Shown in pieces: positions 14,622 to 21,810 of a stretch of 64,000 nt of DNA; the stretch's first letter is position 1, and the number at the start of each line of letters is the position of its first letter. The stretch lies in NCBI RefSeq assembly GCF_003665435.1, contig NZ_CP023407.1:372001-436000 (forward strand), written 5' to 3'. Both the position numbers and the translations under genes were made by a program. Origin of the DNA: Streptomyces fungicidicus. GTDB lineage: Bacteria > Actinomycetota > Actinomycetes > Streptomycetales > Streptomycetaceae. The notes beneath the pieces are model-generated. The model saw only the letters and a list, made by a program, of their open reading frames with translations. It was not told where the DNA came from and searched no databases.

Positions 14622-17483
14622 CTACGGCAGGGTCCATTTCTGGTTGGGTCCGGTGTGGCAGGTCCACAGATGGACCGGCGTCCCGTCGTTCCACGTACCG
14701 CCCGAGGCGTCCAGACACTTGCCCGACTGCGGATTGCGGACCGAACCGTCCGACTGCGCCAACCACTTCTGCGCACCCGTCCCATTGCACGTCCACAACT
14801 GCACCCGAGTACCGTCCGCACTCCCCCCACCCGAGACGTCCAGACACTTCCCCAACACCCTCAACGAACCGTCACCCGCAACCGACCACCGCTGCGCCCC
14901 CGTCCCGTTGCACGTCCACAACTGCACCCGAGTACCGTCCGCCGTACCGGCATCGGCCACATCCAGACACTTGCCACCCACACCCCTCACCTCACCCGTG
15001 CGGGTGCCGTCGGCGGAGGTGGTGAAGGAGAACTCGTCGACGTCGAAGAGGGCGCCCGCGCCGCCCTTGAAGACGAGGTGGAGGGTGGTGGGTCCGGCCG
15101 GCTGGTCGCTCAGCGGCGCCGTGACGTCCGTGAAGGTCTCCCAGCCGCCGGTGACCGGCACCGTGGCGGTGCCGAGCAGGGTGCCTGCGGGTGATCCGGC
15201 GCGGACCTCGAGGGTGCCGCCGGAGCCGGCCGAGGAGACGCGGGCGGTGAAGCCGGTGGTGTTGTCGAGGCTGTAGGGAGTGAAGGAGATCCAGTCGCCG
15301 TTGTGGATCTCGCCGACCGTCCTGCCGCCGTGTGCGGAGGCGTGGTTGACGACCTGGACGCCGGCGGAGTCTCCGTAGTGCTCGGCCTGCCGGTGGCTGG
15401 GCTGGGTGATGTGCTGGTCGTGCGCGGTGAGCGCGGGCTGGCCGCCGGCGCCCTTGTCGGTGTACTCGGCGTCGACGACGCCGAAGATGTTGGCGTTGGG
15501 GTCGTGTTCGCCGTCGGCCAGGGTCCGCAGGGTGCCGGTGCAGCCGGTGGCCGAGGTCTGCGGGTGCCCGTGGCTGTCGTGACCGACGATGAAGGTGACC
15601 TTGACCTTGGCGCAGTCGATCGTGCCGTCCTCCGGGTCGGTGACCGTCACCCGGAACGGGATGGCGTCGCCGAAGTCGTGGATCCGTCCGTCGGCCGGGG
15701 TGTCGAGCCGCACGGTCGGTGCGGTGTTGCCGACGGTGATCCGGACGGAGGCGGTGGCGGACTTCCCGGTGGGGTCGGTGACCTTCAGCGTGGCGGTGTA
15801 CTGGCCGTTGACGGTGTAGGTGTGGGAGGGGTCGGCCGCGGTGGAGACGGCGCCGTCGCCGAAGGTCCAGGCGTGGGTGAGCGCGCCTCCGTCCGGGTCG
15901 GAGCTGCCGGCCGAGGAGAAGCCGACGGTGAGCGGTGCGGTGCCGGAGGTGGTGTTCGCCCTGGCCTGGGCCACCGGGGCGCGTCCGCCGGTCACGTGCT
16001 CGATGCGGTAGAGGGCCGAGTTGGCGTCGCCGTTGAAGTAGCCGGTGCCGTAGTCGAGGACGTACAGCGCGCCGTCCGGGCCGAAGGCCATGTCCATCAC
16101 CTGGGTTCCGCTCCAGGGGAAGGCGTTGATGGACTGTACGGTTCCGTCGCCGCCGGTCTCGATCCGCTTGATCCAGCGGCGGCCGAACTCACCGGCGAAG
16201 AAGTCGCCGTCGTACTCGGCGGGGAACTTCACCTCGGAGGTGGAGCCGGCGTCGTAGCGGTAGACGGGTCCGCCCATGGGCGACTCGGATCCGTTGCCGA
16301 ACTCGGGGACGGATCCGCCGTCGTACGGGATCCAGGCGGGCTGGGCGGGCGGCAGGTCGGTCAGGCCCGTGTTGCGGGGTGAGGTGTTCTTCGGTGCCGC
16401 GCAGTCGAAGGACGGGCCCGAGGCGCCGGTGCCGAAGTCGTGGTCGGTGTACGCGTCGTTCCTGCCGGTGCAGTAGGGCCAGCCGAAGTTGCCGGCCCTG
16501 GTGATCCGGTTGAACTCGACCTGTCCTGCGGGGCCGCGGGAAGCGTCGGCGGTGCCGGCGTCCGGACCGTAGTCCCCGACGAGGACGGCGCCGGTGGCCT
16601 TGTCGACGCTCATCCGGAAGGGGTTGCGGAAGCCCATCGCGTAGATCTCGGGCCGGGTCCTCGCGGTGCCGGGTGCGAAGAGGTTGCCCGCCGGGATGCC
16701 GTACGTGCCGTCGGCGTTCACCTTGATGCGCAGGATCTTGCCGCGCAGGTCGTTGGTGTTGCCCGAGGAGCGCTGGGCGTCGTAGGCGGGGTTGCGCGAG
16801 GCGCGCTCGTCGATGGGCGTGTAGCCGTCGGAGGCGAAGGGGTTGGTGTCGTCGCCGGTCGACAGGTACAGGTTGCCGGCCGCGTCGAAGTCGATGTCGC
16901 CGCCGACGTGGCAGCACAGTCCGCGGGAGGCGGGCACGTCGAGGATCTTCTTCTCGCTGCCCGGGTCCAGGGTGCCGTCGGCCCTCAGGACGAACCGGGA
17001 CAGCCGGTTGACGCCGTCGAACGGGGTGAAGTCCGAGGCGTTCCCGTCGGCCGGGGCGTCGCCGGCCGGCGTGCCGAGCCGGGGGGCGTAGTAGAGGAAG
17101 ACGAAGCGGTTGGAGGCGAAGGCCGGGTCGACGGCGACGCCCTGCAGGCCCTCCTCGTCGTGGCTGTACACCTCCAGCCTGCCCGCCACGGTGGTGTTGC
17201 CCGCCGCGTCGGTCAGCCGGAGTGTGCCGTCGCGCGAGGTGTGCAGCACCGAGCGGTCCGGCAGGACGGCCAGTGTCATGGGCTCGCCCGTCTCGGCCAC
17301 TCCCTTGGCGAGGGTGACCTGCTGGAAGTCCTCGGCCGCGGCGGCGGAGGACTCGGCGGGGACGGCGGGGGTTCCGGCGGGGGCGGCGGCGGCCGGGCCC
17401 AGGGGCAGCGTCAGGCCCAGGGCACACACCGCGGCCGTCAGCAGTGTGCGGACGCGTCTGAGTCCGAGCGGTTTCGTGCGCAC
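14622..17483 (-). CDS. Secreted PQQ-dependent sugar dehydrogenase with PKD, CBM6-like and ricin-type domains
   Basis: The 953-residue protein starts at GTG 17483 after GGAG with a signal peptide (LLTAAVCALGLTLPLGPAAA). Residues ~50-480 form the six-bladed GSDH beta-propeller (VTLAKGVAETGEPMTLAVLP, EEGLQGVAVDPAF, SRGLCCHVGGDIDFD, YAMGFRNPFRMSVD, GPDGALYVLDYGTGYFNGD). A PKD domain follows (VGFSSAGSSDPDGG), then a strand-rich linker, a CBM6-like module (ASAHGGRTVGEIHNGDWISF) and a ricin B lectin. It oxidises sugars outside the cell if PQQ is available; substrate unknown. The ThuA/DUF1080 gene follows after 17 bp, so both may act on a common, polymer-bound sugar. Confidence 0.88.
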   Translation of the reverse strand: MRTKPLGLRRVRTLLTAAVCALGLTLPLGPAAAAPAGTPAVPAESSAAAAEDFQQVTLAKGVAETGEPMTLAVLPDRSVLHTSRDGTLRLTDAAGNTTVAGRLEVYSHDEEGLQGVAVDPAFASNRFVFLYYAPRLGTPAGDAPADGNASDFTPFDGVNRLSRFVLRADGTLDPGSEKKILDVPASRGLCCHVGGDIDFDAAGNLYLSTGDDTNPFASDGYTPIDERASRNPAYDAQRSSGNTNDLRGKILRIKVNADGTYGIPAGNLFAPGTARTRPEIYAMGFRNPFRMSVDKATGAVLVGDYGPDAGTADASRGPAGQVEFNRITRAGNFGWPYCTGRNDAYTDHDFGTGASGPSFDCAAPKNTSPRNTGLTDLPPAQPAWIPYDGGSVPEFGNGSESPMGGPVYRYDAGSTSEVKFPAEYDGDFFAGEFGRRWIKRIETGGDGTVQSINAFPWSGTQVMDMAFGPDGALYVLDYGTGYFNGDANSALYRIEHVTGGRAPVAQARANTTSGTAPLTVGFSSAGSSDPDGGALTHAWTFGDGAVSTAADPSHTYTVNGQYTATLKVTDPTGKSATASVRITVGNTAPTVRLDTPADGRIHDFGDAIPFRVTVTDPEDGTIDCAKVKVTFIVGHDSHGHPQTSATGCTGTLRTLADGEHDPNANIFGVVDAEYTDKGAGGQPALTAHDQHITQPSHRQAEHYGDSAGVQVVNHASAHGGRTVGEIHNGDWISFTPYSLDNTTGFTARVSSAGSGGTLEVRAGSPAGTLLGTATVPVTGGWETFTDVTAPLSDQPAGPTTLHLVFKGGAGALFDVDEFSFTTSADGTRTGEVRGVGGKCLDVADAGTADGTRVQLWTCNGTGAQRWSVAGDGSLRVLGKCLDVSGGGSADGTRVQLWTCNGTGAQKWLAQSDGSVRNPQSGKCLDASGGTWNDGTPVHLWTCHTGPNQKWTLP
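14627..15002 (-). repeat. Ricin-type lectin module, copy B of a near-identical duplication
   Basis: This is the partner of 12843-13218: 376 bp, same strand, about nine mismatches. It encodes the C-terminal lectin of the PQQ sugar dehydrogenase. The two copies start a few bases inside the respective stop codons and end at the same residue context (RTGEVRGVGG), as expected of a module exchanged as a unit. Confidence 0.9.
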
Positions 17484-17726
17484 GGATGTCTCCAGGGATA
17501 TGGGGGGTGGCGGCGGTCCCCGAGGGGCCCGCCGTGAAGGAGTACGGGCGCGCGCCGTCGCGCCGTCGGACGCCGGTCCGTCACCCGGGCGGGCTCATGA
17601 CCGGTTCATTTCAAGGAAGTTAGCGGGCCGGGTACGAACGCGTAACCCCTTTCGCACGCGGTCCCGCGTCTTCTTCCTCGCGTGGGACAAAGTGCCGTCC
17701 CGGCGTGAGCGGGACGCGGGGAGGTC

Positions 17727-18626
17727 TCAGGCCGTCCCGGCGCCGGCCGCGTGACGGTCGTCGCCGCCGGTCAGGGTGCGGGCGAGCGGCACTCTCGAGA
17801 GGGCCGACACACCCGCGACGATCAGGGCGACGCCCAGCAGCTGCGGAAGCAGCCACCAGCCCCCGCGCACGTACTCGGCGTAGATCGTGACCCCGAGGGC
17901 CAGGCTCACGCTCGCGTCGCCGAGTGTGATCGCCGGCTGGGAGGCGACGAGGGGGCCCGCCTGCATCGCGTTCTCCAGGAAGAACAGCGCGGACACGCCG
18001 AAGAGGGCGAACCCGTAGGTCTGCCAGGCGGTGAGGAACGCGACGACGCCGTCGTCGTCGAGGGTGTGCATCGACGCCTTCATCAGCGCCGCCGTCACGG
18101 CGTACGCGACGGCGGTGGCGAGACCGAAGCACGCGGCGCGCCCCCGCCCCTCGGGCCGGCGGATCCCGGTGAGCACGAGGCCGGCGATCGCCGCGACGCA
18201 CACGGCGAGCGCCGGGATCCACAGGTCCATCGGCACATGGGTCCGGTTTCCCTCGGGTGACGCGGCGCCCAGCGCGACGGCGAGCCCCGCGACCACGGCG
18301 CAGACGGCCGCCCAGCCGGCGCGGGACAGCCGCCCCCGAAGCAGCAGCGTGCCGATCACCAGCGTGAACGGCAGCTCCAGCACCAGGAGCGGCTGAACGA
18401 CCGTCAGCGGACCTGTGGCGAGCGCCACGGCCTGGCAGAGCGCGGCGGCGATGACGGCGGCGATGACGGCGAGCCAGACACGGCGCCGCAGCAGGTCGAG
18501 CATGAGTCCGGCGCGCAGCTTGTCGGACCGTGGCACGGTCAGGGCGGCCTTGCGCTGGAGCACGGTCGCGAGGGCGTTGCTGAGCGCGGCTCCCAGCGCG
18601 AACAGGGCCGGCAGCAGGATGTCCAC
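17727..18626 (-). CDS. DMT-family (EamA-like) permease
   Basis: The 299-residue integral membrane protein has about ten hydrophobic helices in two halves, starting MDILLPALFALGAALSNALA with a VLQRKAAL motif. The second half includes VAYAVTAALMKASMHTL and VASQPAITLGDASVSLALGV, typical of the DMT family of Streptomyces with weak similarity to magnesium-transporter-like (NIPA) members. The substrate is unknown. The start is GTG 18626. No partner gene is coupled to it; the DinB gene upstream is 118 bp away. Confidence 0.8.
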   Translation of the reverse strand: MDILLPALFALGAALSNALATVLQRKAALTVPRSDKLRAGLMLDLLRRRVWLAVIAAVIAAALCQAVALATGPLTVVQPLLVLELPFTLVIGTLLLRGRLSRAGWAAVCAVVAGLAVALGAASPEGNRTHVPMDLWIPALAVCVAAIAGLVLTGIRRPEGRGRAACFGLATAVAYAVTAALMKASMHTLDDDGVVAFLTAWQTYGFALFGVSALFFLENAMQAGPLVASQPAITLGDASVSLALGVTIYAEYVRGGWWLLPQLLGVALIVAGVSALSRVPLARTLTGGDDRHAAGAGTA

Positions 18627-18744
18627 CGTGTGGGTCCTCCGGGATGACGAGACGCCCCTCCCCCGTTCCCTGCCATGGTGACCCGCCCTGCCCGCTGCGC
18701 GCGGACGCGCGCGGGGCGTGTCGCGAAGTGTCCGCGCGGGTCCG

Positions 18745-19467
18745 TCAGGACGCGGGGGCGCCGAAGCGGGCCCGCCACAGGTCGCGGAGCAGTCCGATCT
18801 CGGCCATGTGGTGGATGAACTCGAGGCAGGACCCCGTGAGCACGGCGGCGAAGGGGTAGTCGGCGTCGTTGCTGTGCGGGTACTGCGACAGGCCGACGGT
18901 GTCGAGCTGCTCCTCGGTGAGGGCGCCGACGCTCTCGCGCCAGCGGTCGATCAGCGCCCAGAACCGCTCGAGCGCCAGGTCCGCGGAGGGAGTGAAGTCG
19001 ACCAGCAGACCGGGCTCCCTGCGGCGTTCGCCGAAGGTCCACTCCCACTGGCCCGCGAAGCAGGAGTGCAGGTGTCCCAGGCGCCACGCGATGGTGGTGA
19101 CCGGCGGCGCGTCGGGCTCCGGCTCACCGGTGTGGGCGAGGACCTCCTCGACCCGCTCGACGCCGACGCTCCAGTCCTCGGCGATCCTGGCGACCGTCAT
19201 GCCGCCCGCGGCCTGCCGGGCGACCTCGGCGTACTCGCTCGCCGGGATGTCCGGGGCGCCCTTGTCGAGCACCCACTCCCCCGGCCCGTACGCCCTGGGT
19301 GTCGCCGCCTCACCGCGGCGCCGGATCGACCAGCAGCCGGGCACCGGCTCCCACAGGTACTCCTCGTCGCCGAGCCCGGTCAGCCGCACCGCCGCCATCT
19401 CGCGGGCCTGGTCGAAATGGTCGAGCAGCAGGCCCAACCGGTCCGTTCTTACGCCCTCGGTCTCCAT
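18745..19467 (-). CDS. DinB-like four-helix-bundle protein
   Basis: The 240-residue protein belongs to the DinB/YfiT-type superfamily of putative metal-dependent enzymes (thiol transferases or related). The expected three-histidine arrangement can be seen: H17 (LLDHFDQARE), a His in WRLGHLHSCFAGQWEW and a His in EFIHHMAEIGLLRDL. The central segment after residue 60 is longer than in minimal DinB proteins. Start ATG 19467. Its role here is unknown; Streptomyces carries many paralogues. Confidence 0.8.
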   Translation of the reverse strand: METEGVRTDRLGLLLDHFDQAREMAAVRLTGLGDEEYLWEPVPGCWSIRRRGEAATPRAYGPGEWVLDKGAPDIPASEYAEVARQAAGGMTVARIAEDWSVGVERVEEVLAHTGEPEPDAPPVTTIAWRLGHLHSCFAGQWEWTFGERRREPGLLVDFTPSADLALERFWALIDRWRESVGALTEEQLDTVGLSQYPHSNDADYPFAAVLTGSCLEFIHHMAEIGLLRDLWRARFGAPAS

Positions 19468-19566
19468 CCCGGCCCCTTCGCGGTCGCGTCCAGCACCTCG
19501 GCGTGCTCCACCGGAAGTTAACCGCTCGTCCTCGCGGGCGCGACAGGTTTCCCGTCCGGCGCCGGG

Positions 19567-19601
19567 CCGGCCGTCGGTGGCGCCGGGGCGCCGACGGCCG
19601 G
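19567..19601 (-). terminator. Hairpin terminator after GH43 gene
   Basis: The arms CCGGCCGTCGG (19567-19577) and CCGACGGCCGG (19591-19601) are perfect complements with a 13-nt loop. They lie 11 bp beyond the stop of the minus-strand GH43 gene, separating it from the DinB gene. Confidence 0.65.
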
Positions 19602-19611
19602 TGGCGGCGGG

Positions 19612-21090
19612 TCAGTTCACATAGACCTCGGCGCGGTCGATGCTCACGAACGACGCCGTGGACTGGGAGTTGTGCTGTCCCATGACCCGGACGCGCAGTG
19701 TGTGGCTGCCGTGGGCGAGCCGCGGGCTGGTGTACTGCACGGCCTCGCCGACACGGATCGGGCCGTGGAAGTCCACCCGCTCCTCGGGGCCGCCGTCGAT
19801 GCTGACGGCCGCGTAGCCGTTGCCGGTGTCCTTGACCGAGAGGAGGGAGATCCGGGTGCCGGTGAAGGAGAAGGTCGCCGTGGCGCCGGTCCGGTCGCTC
19901 CAGTGGTCGTCGCTCCAGAAGCACTGGGTCGCGCAGCCCGTACCGGAGTTCCAGGAACCGGTGTAGGTGACACCGCCGGGGCCGCTGGAGCGGCCGTCGT
20001 CGTTGATCCAGTAGTTGCCCGAACCGGGGTCGCCGGAGGGCAGGTCCTGGGTGGCGCCCATCGCCAGCGGCCGGCCGAAGTCGGGGCTGCCGTCGGCCCG
20101 CCAGGTGAACTTCTGCGCCCGGGTCGTCCGGTTGCTGTAGGTGTTCACCGACGTGGTCTTGGCGTGGTACACGATCCAGTCCTCGGTGCCGTCCGGGGAG
20201 CGGAAGAAGGCGTGGTGCCCCGGCCCGAACACCCCCCGGTCGTCCGCGCGGGAGAACACCGGGCCCTGGTGCTGCCGCCAGTTCCCCGGCACCAGCGGGT
20301 CGGCGCCCAGCGGCATCGACATCATCCAGACCTGGTAGTCCGGTTTGCCCGTGTCGCAGGTGGAGTACGTCATCCAGACCCGGCCGTTGCGGTACAGGAA
20401 CTCCGGGCCCTCCCGCACCTCGGGGCATCCGCCGGCCGCGTCGAAGGCGACGGCGTCGCCGGAGACGGTGTACGGGTCGGACATCGGGGCGATGTTGATC
20501 CCGTTGTGCTGGTACCGGTTGATGCCGCTGTACGCGAGATACAGCCGGCCGCCGAGCTGGAGGATGCCCGCGTCGATGGCGAAGTCGTCGGCGTGGTTGG
20601 GCGGGGCGAGCTTCGCCTTGAAGCGGTAGGGGCCGGCCGGGTCGTCGCGTTCCGACTCCAGGACGTACAGCCGGTGGTGGTCGTCGACGCCGTCGTCGGC
20701 CGTGTAGTACAGGTACCAGCGGTCACCGAAGCGGTAGAACTCCGGGGCCCAGATGTTGCGGTTGCGGGACGGGTCGGAGTCCGTCCACACGGTGATCGGG
20801 TCGGCCGTCGCCAGGGTGCCCAGGGACGGGGAGCGCCACATCCTGATGCTGCCGCCCTGGGTGGTGGTGAGGTAGTAGTTCCCGTTCCAGTGCGTCATGA
20901 ACGGGTCGGGCCCGGTGTTGAGCGGGTTGCGGAACGTTTCGGCTGCCGCCGCGGCGGCGCCCGGCGAGGGTGGTGCGGACGCCGCCGCGGCGGCCGGGGC
21001 CGCGGGCAGCAGACCGAGGACGAGCCCGAGGAGGGCGGCGGCGAGGAGCAGGACGCGTCCGCGGGGGCGGACACGGGGGGCGAAAGGCAC
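19612..21090 (-). CDS. Secreted glycoside hydrolase family 43 protein with C-terminal beta-sandwich
   Basis: This is a five-bladed propeller GH43 enzyme, likely arabinofuranosidase or related. Candidate catalytic residues are the Asp of FRNPLNTGPDPFMTHWNGNY (general base), the Asp of DFAIDAGILQL (pKa modulator) and the Glu of CPEVREGPEFLYRNG (acid). A signal peptide precedes (VLLLAAALLGLVLGLLPAAP). The C-terminal ~130 residues (GGVTYTGSWNSG ... VSIDRAEVYVN) form a beta-sandwich carbohydrate-binding-like module. GTG 21090 is chosen because GGAAAGGA precedes it; ATG 21132, 14 codons earlier, lacks such a site. A perfect 14-bp palindrome lies 68 bp upstream, a likely operator. Confidence 0.85.
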   Translation of the reverse strand: MPFAPRVRPRGRVLLLAAALLGLVLGLLPAAPAAAAASAPPSPGAAAAAAETFRNPLNTGPDPFMTHWNGNYYLTTTQGGSIRMWRSPSLGTLATADPITVWTDSDPSRNRNIWAPEFYRFGDRWYLYYTADDGVDDHHRLYVLESERDDPAGPYRFKAKLAPPNHADDFAIDAGILQLGGRLYLAYSGINRYQHNGINIAPMSDPYTVSGDAVAFDAAGGCPEVREGPEFLYRNGRVWMTYSTCDTGKPDYQVWMMSMPLGADPLVPGNWRQHQGPVFSRADDRGVFGPGHHAFFRSPDGTEDWIVYHAKTTSVNTYSNRTTRAQKFTWRADGSPDFGRPLAMGATQDLPSGDPGSGNYWINDDGRSSGPGGVTYTGSWNSGTGCATQCFWSDDHWSDRTGATATFSFTGTRISLLSVKDTGNGYAAVSIDGGPEERVDFHGPIRVGEAVQYTSPRLAHGSHTLRVRVMGQHNSQSTASFVSIDRAEVYVN

Positions 21091-21157
21091 GGGGGGTCCT
21101 TTCCGGGAGGGAGATCTCGGCCGGAAGGCCATGGCGGGCAGGAGCCGTACGGCGTCT

Positions 21158-21171
21158 TTACATCGATGTAA
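21158..21171. promoter_or_regulatory. Perfect 14-bp palindrome, probable operator of the GH43 gene
   Basis: TTACATCGATGTAA is an exact palindrome with an AT-rich rim in otherwise GC-rich DNA, 68 bp upstream of the GTG start of the GH43 gene. Palindromes with a central CG and this length are typical of LacI/GalR-type sugar regulators. No such regulator gene is next to it, so the protein would act in trans, perhaps in an arabinose or xylan response. Confidence 0.65.
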
Positions 21172-21243
21172 TGACGCGGCGCCATGCTAGGGACGCGGTG
21201 GCTCACCGTCAATGGCCCTGGCGTCGGGCCGAGTTGCGCGCGC

Positions 21244-21747
21244 TCAGGGCCGGGAGGGCCGGCTGCGCAGCAGCGTCAGTTCGCGGTTCATCTCGTCCAG
21301 GAACCGGGCGACGACCCGTAGTTCGTCGTCACGGAAGCGGGCGCGCGCGGCGTCGGTGCCCCGGGCCAGGGGCTGGAAGTAGTCCCTGGCGACACTCTTG
21401 GCCGCCTCCGCGTAGTGCAGGTGCACCACACGGCGGTCGCCCTCGGCACGGACCCGCCGGATGTGCCCCGCCTTCTCCAGCCGGTCCACGCACGCGGTCA
21501 CCGCACCCGAGGTGAGGTCCAGCTGGCGGCGCAGCCGCCCGGGCGTCATGGGCCCGTCGTCGGGGTCGGCGTCGAGGATCGCGACCAGGGCCTGGACATC
21601 CGTGAGGTGCAGGCCCTGCGCCTGGGCGAACTCGTGGGCGATGCGGTTGAACTCGGTGTTCATCCGGCGCAGAAGGACGGCGAAGGACTGCAACCCCGTC
21701 GGATCGTTCCGGGGAAGGGATGAGGAGGGGTTGTCGGTCCCGTGCAT
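21244..21747 (-). CDS. MarR family transcriptional regulator
   Basis: The 167-residue winged-helix protein has the MarR layout: dimer helix FAVLLRRMNTEFNRIAHEFA, DVQALVAILDAD, GRLRRQLDLTSGAVTACVDR and the wing HIRRVRAEGDRRVVHLHYAE. It is divergent from an MMPL exporter gene with only 63 bp between starts and two overlapping inverted repeats in the gap, so it very likely represses both genes. The inducer is unknown. It should not be confused with the MarR protein of the MFS operon at 9.5 kb, which differs clearly in sequence. Confidence 0.88.
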   Translation of the reverse strand: MHGTDNPSSSLPRNDPTGLQSFAVLLRRMNTEFNRIAHEFAQAQGLHLTDVQALVAILDADPDDGPMTPGRLRRQLDLTSGAVTACVDRLEKAGHIRRVRAEGDRRVVHLHYAEAAKSVARDYFQPLARGTDAARARFRDDELRVVARFLDEMNRELTLLRSRPSRP

Positions 21748-21765
21748 ACCTCCAGTATATGGTTA

Positions 21766-21787
21766 CTCAATGATTGAGATAATCAAT
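21766..21787. promoter_or_regulatory. Overlapping inverted repeats, probable MarR operator
   Basis: CTCAATGATTGAG (21766-21778) is a 13-bp palindrome, and ATTGAGATAATCAAT (21773-21787) is a second inverted repeat sharing its right half. Both use the same ATTGA/TCAAT half-sites, the layout expected for two MarR dimers over a shared divergent promoter. A further ACTTGATCG half-site follows nearer the MMPL start. Confidence 0.7.
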
Positions 21788-21810
21788 CGCTGACATACTT
21801 GATCGTTACG

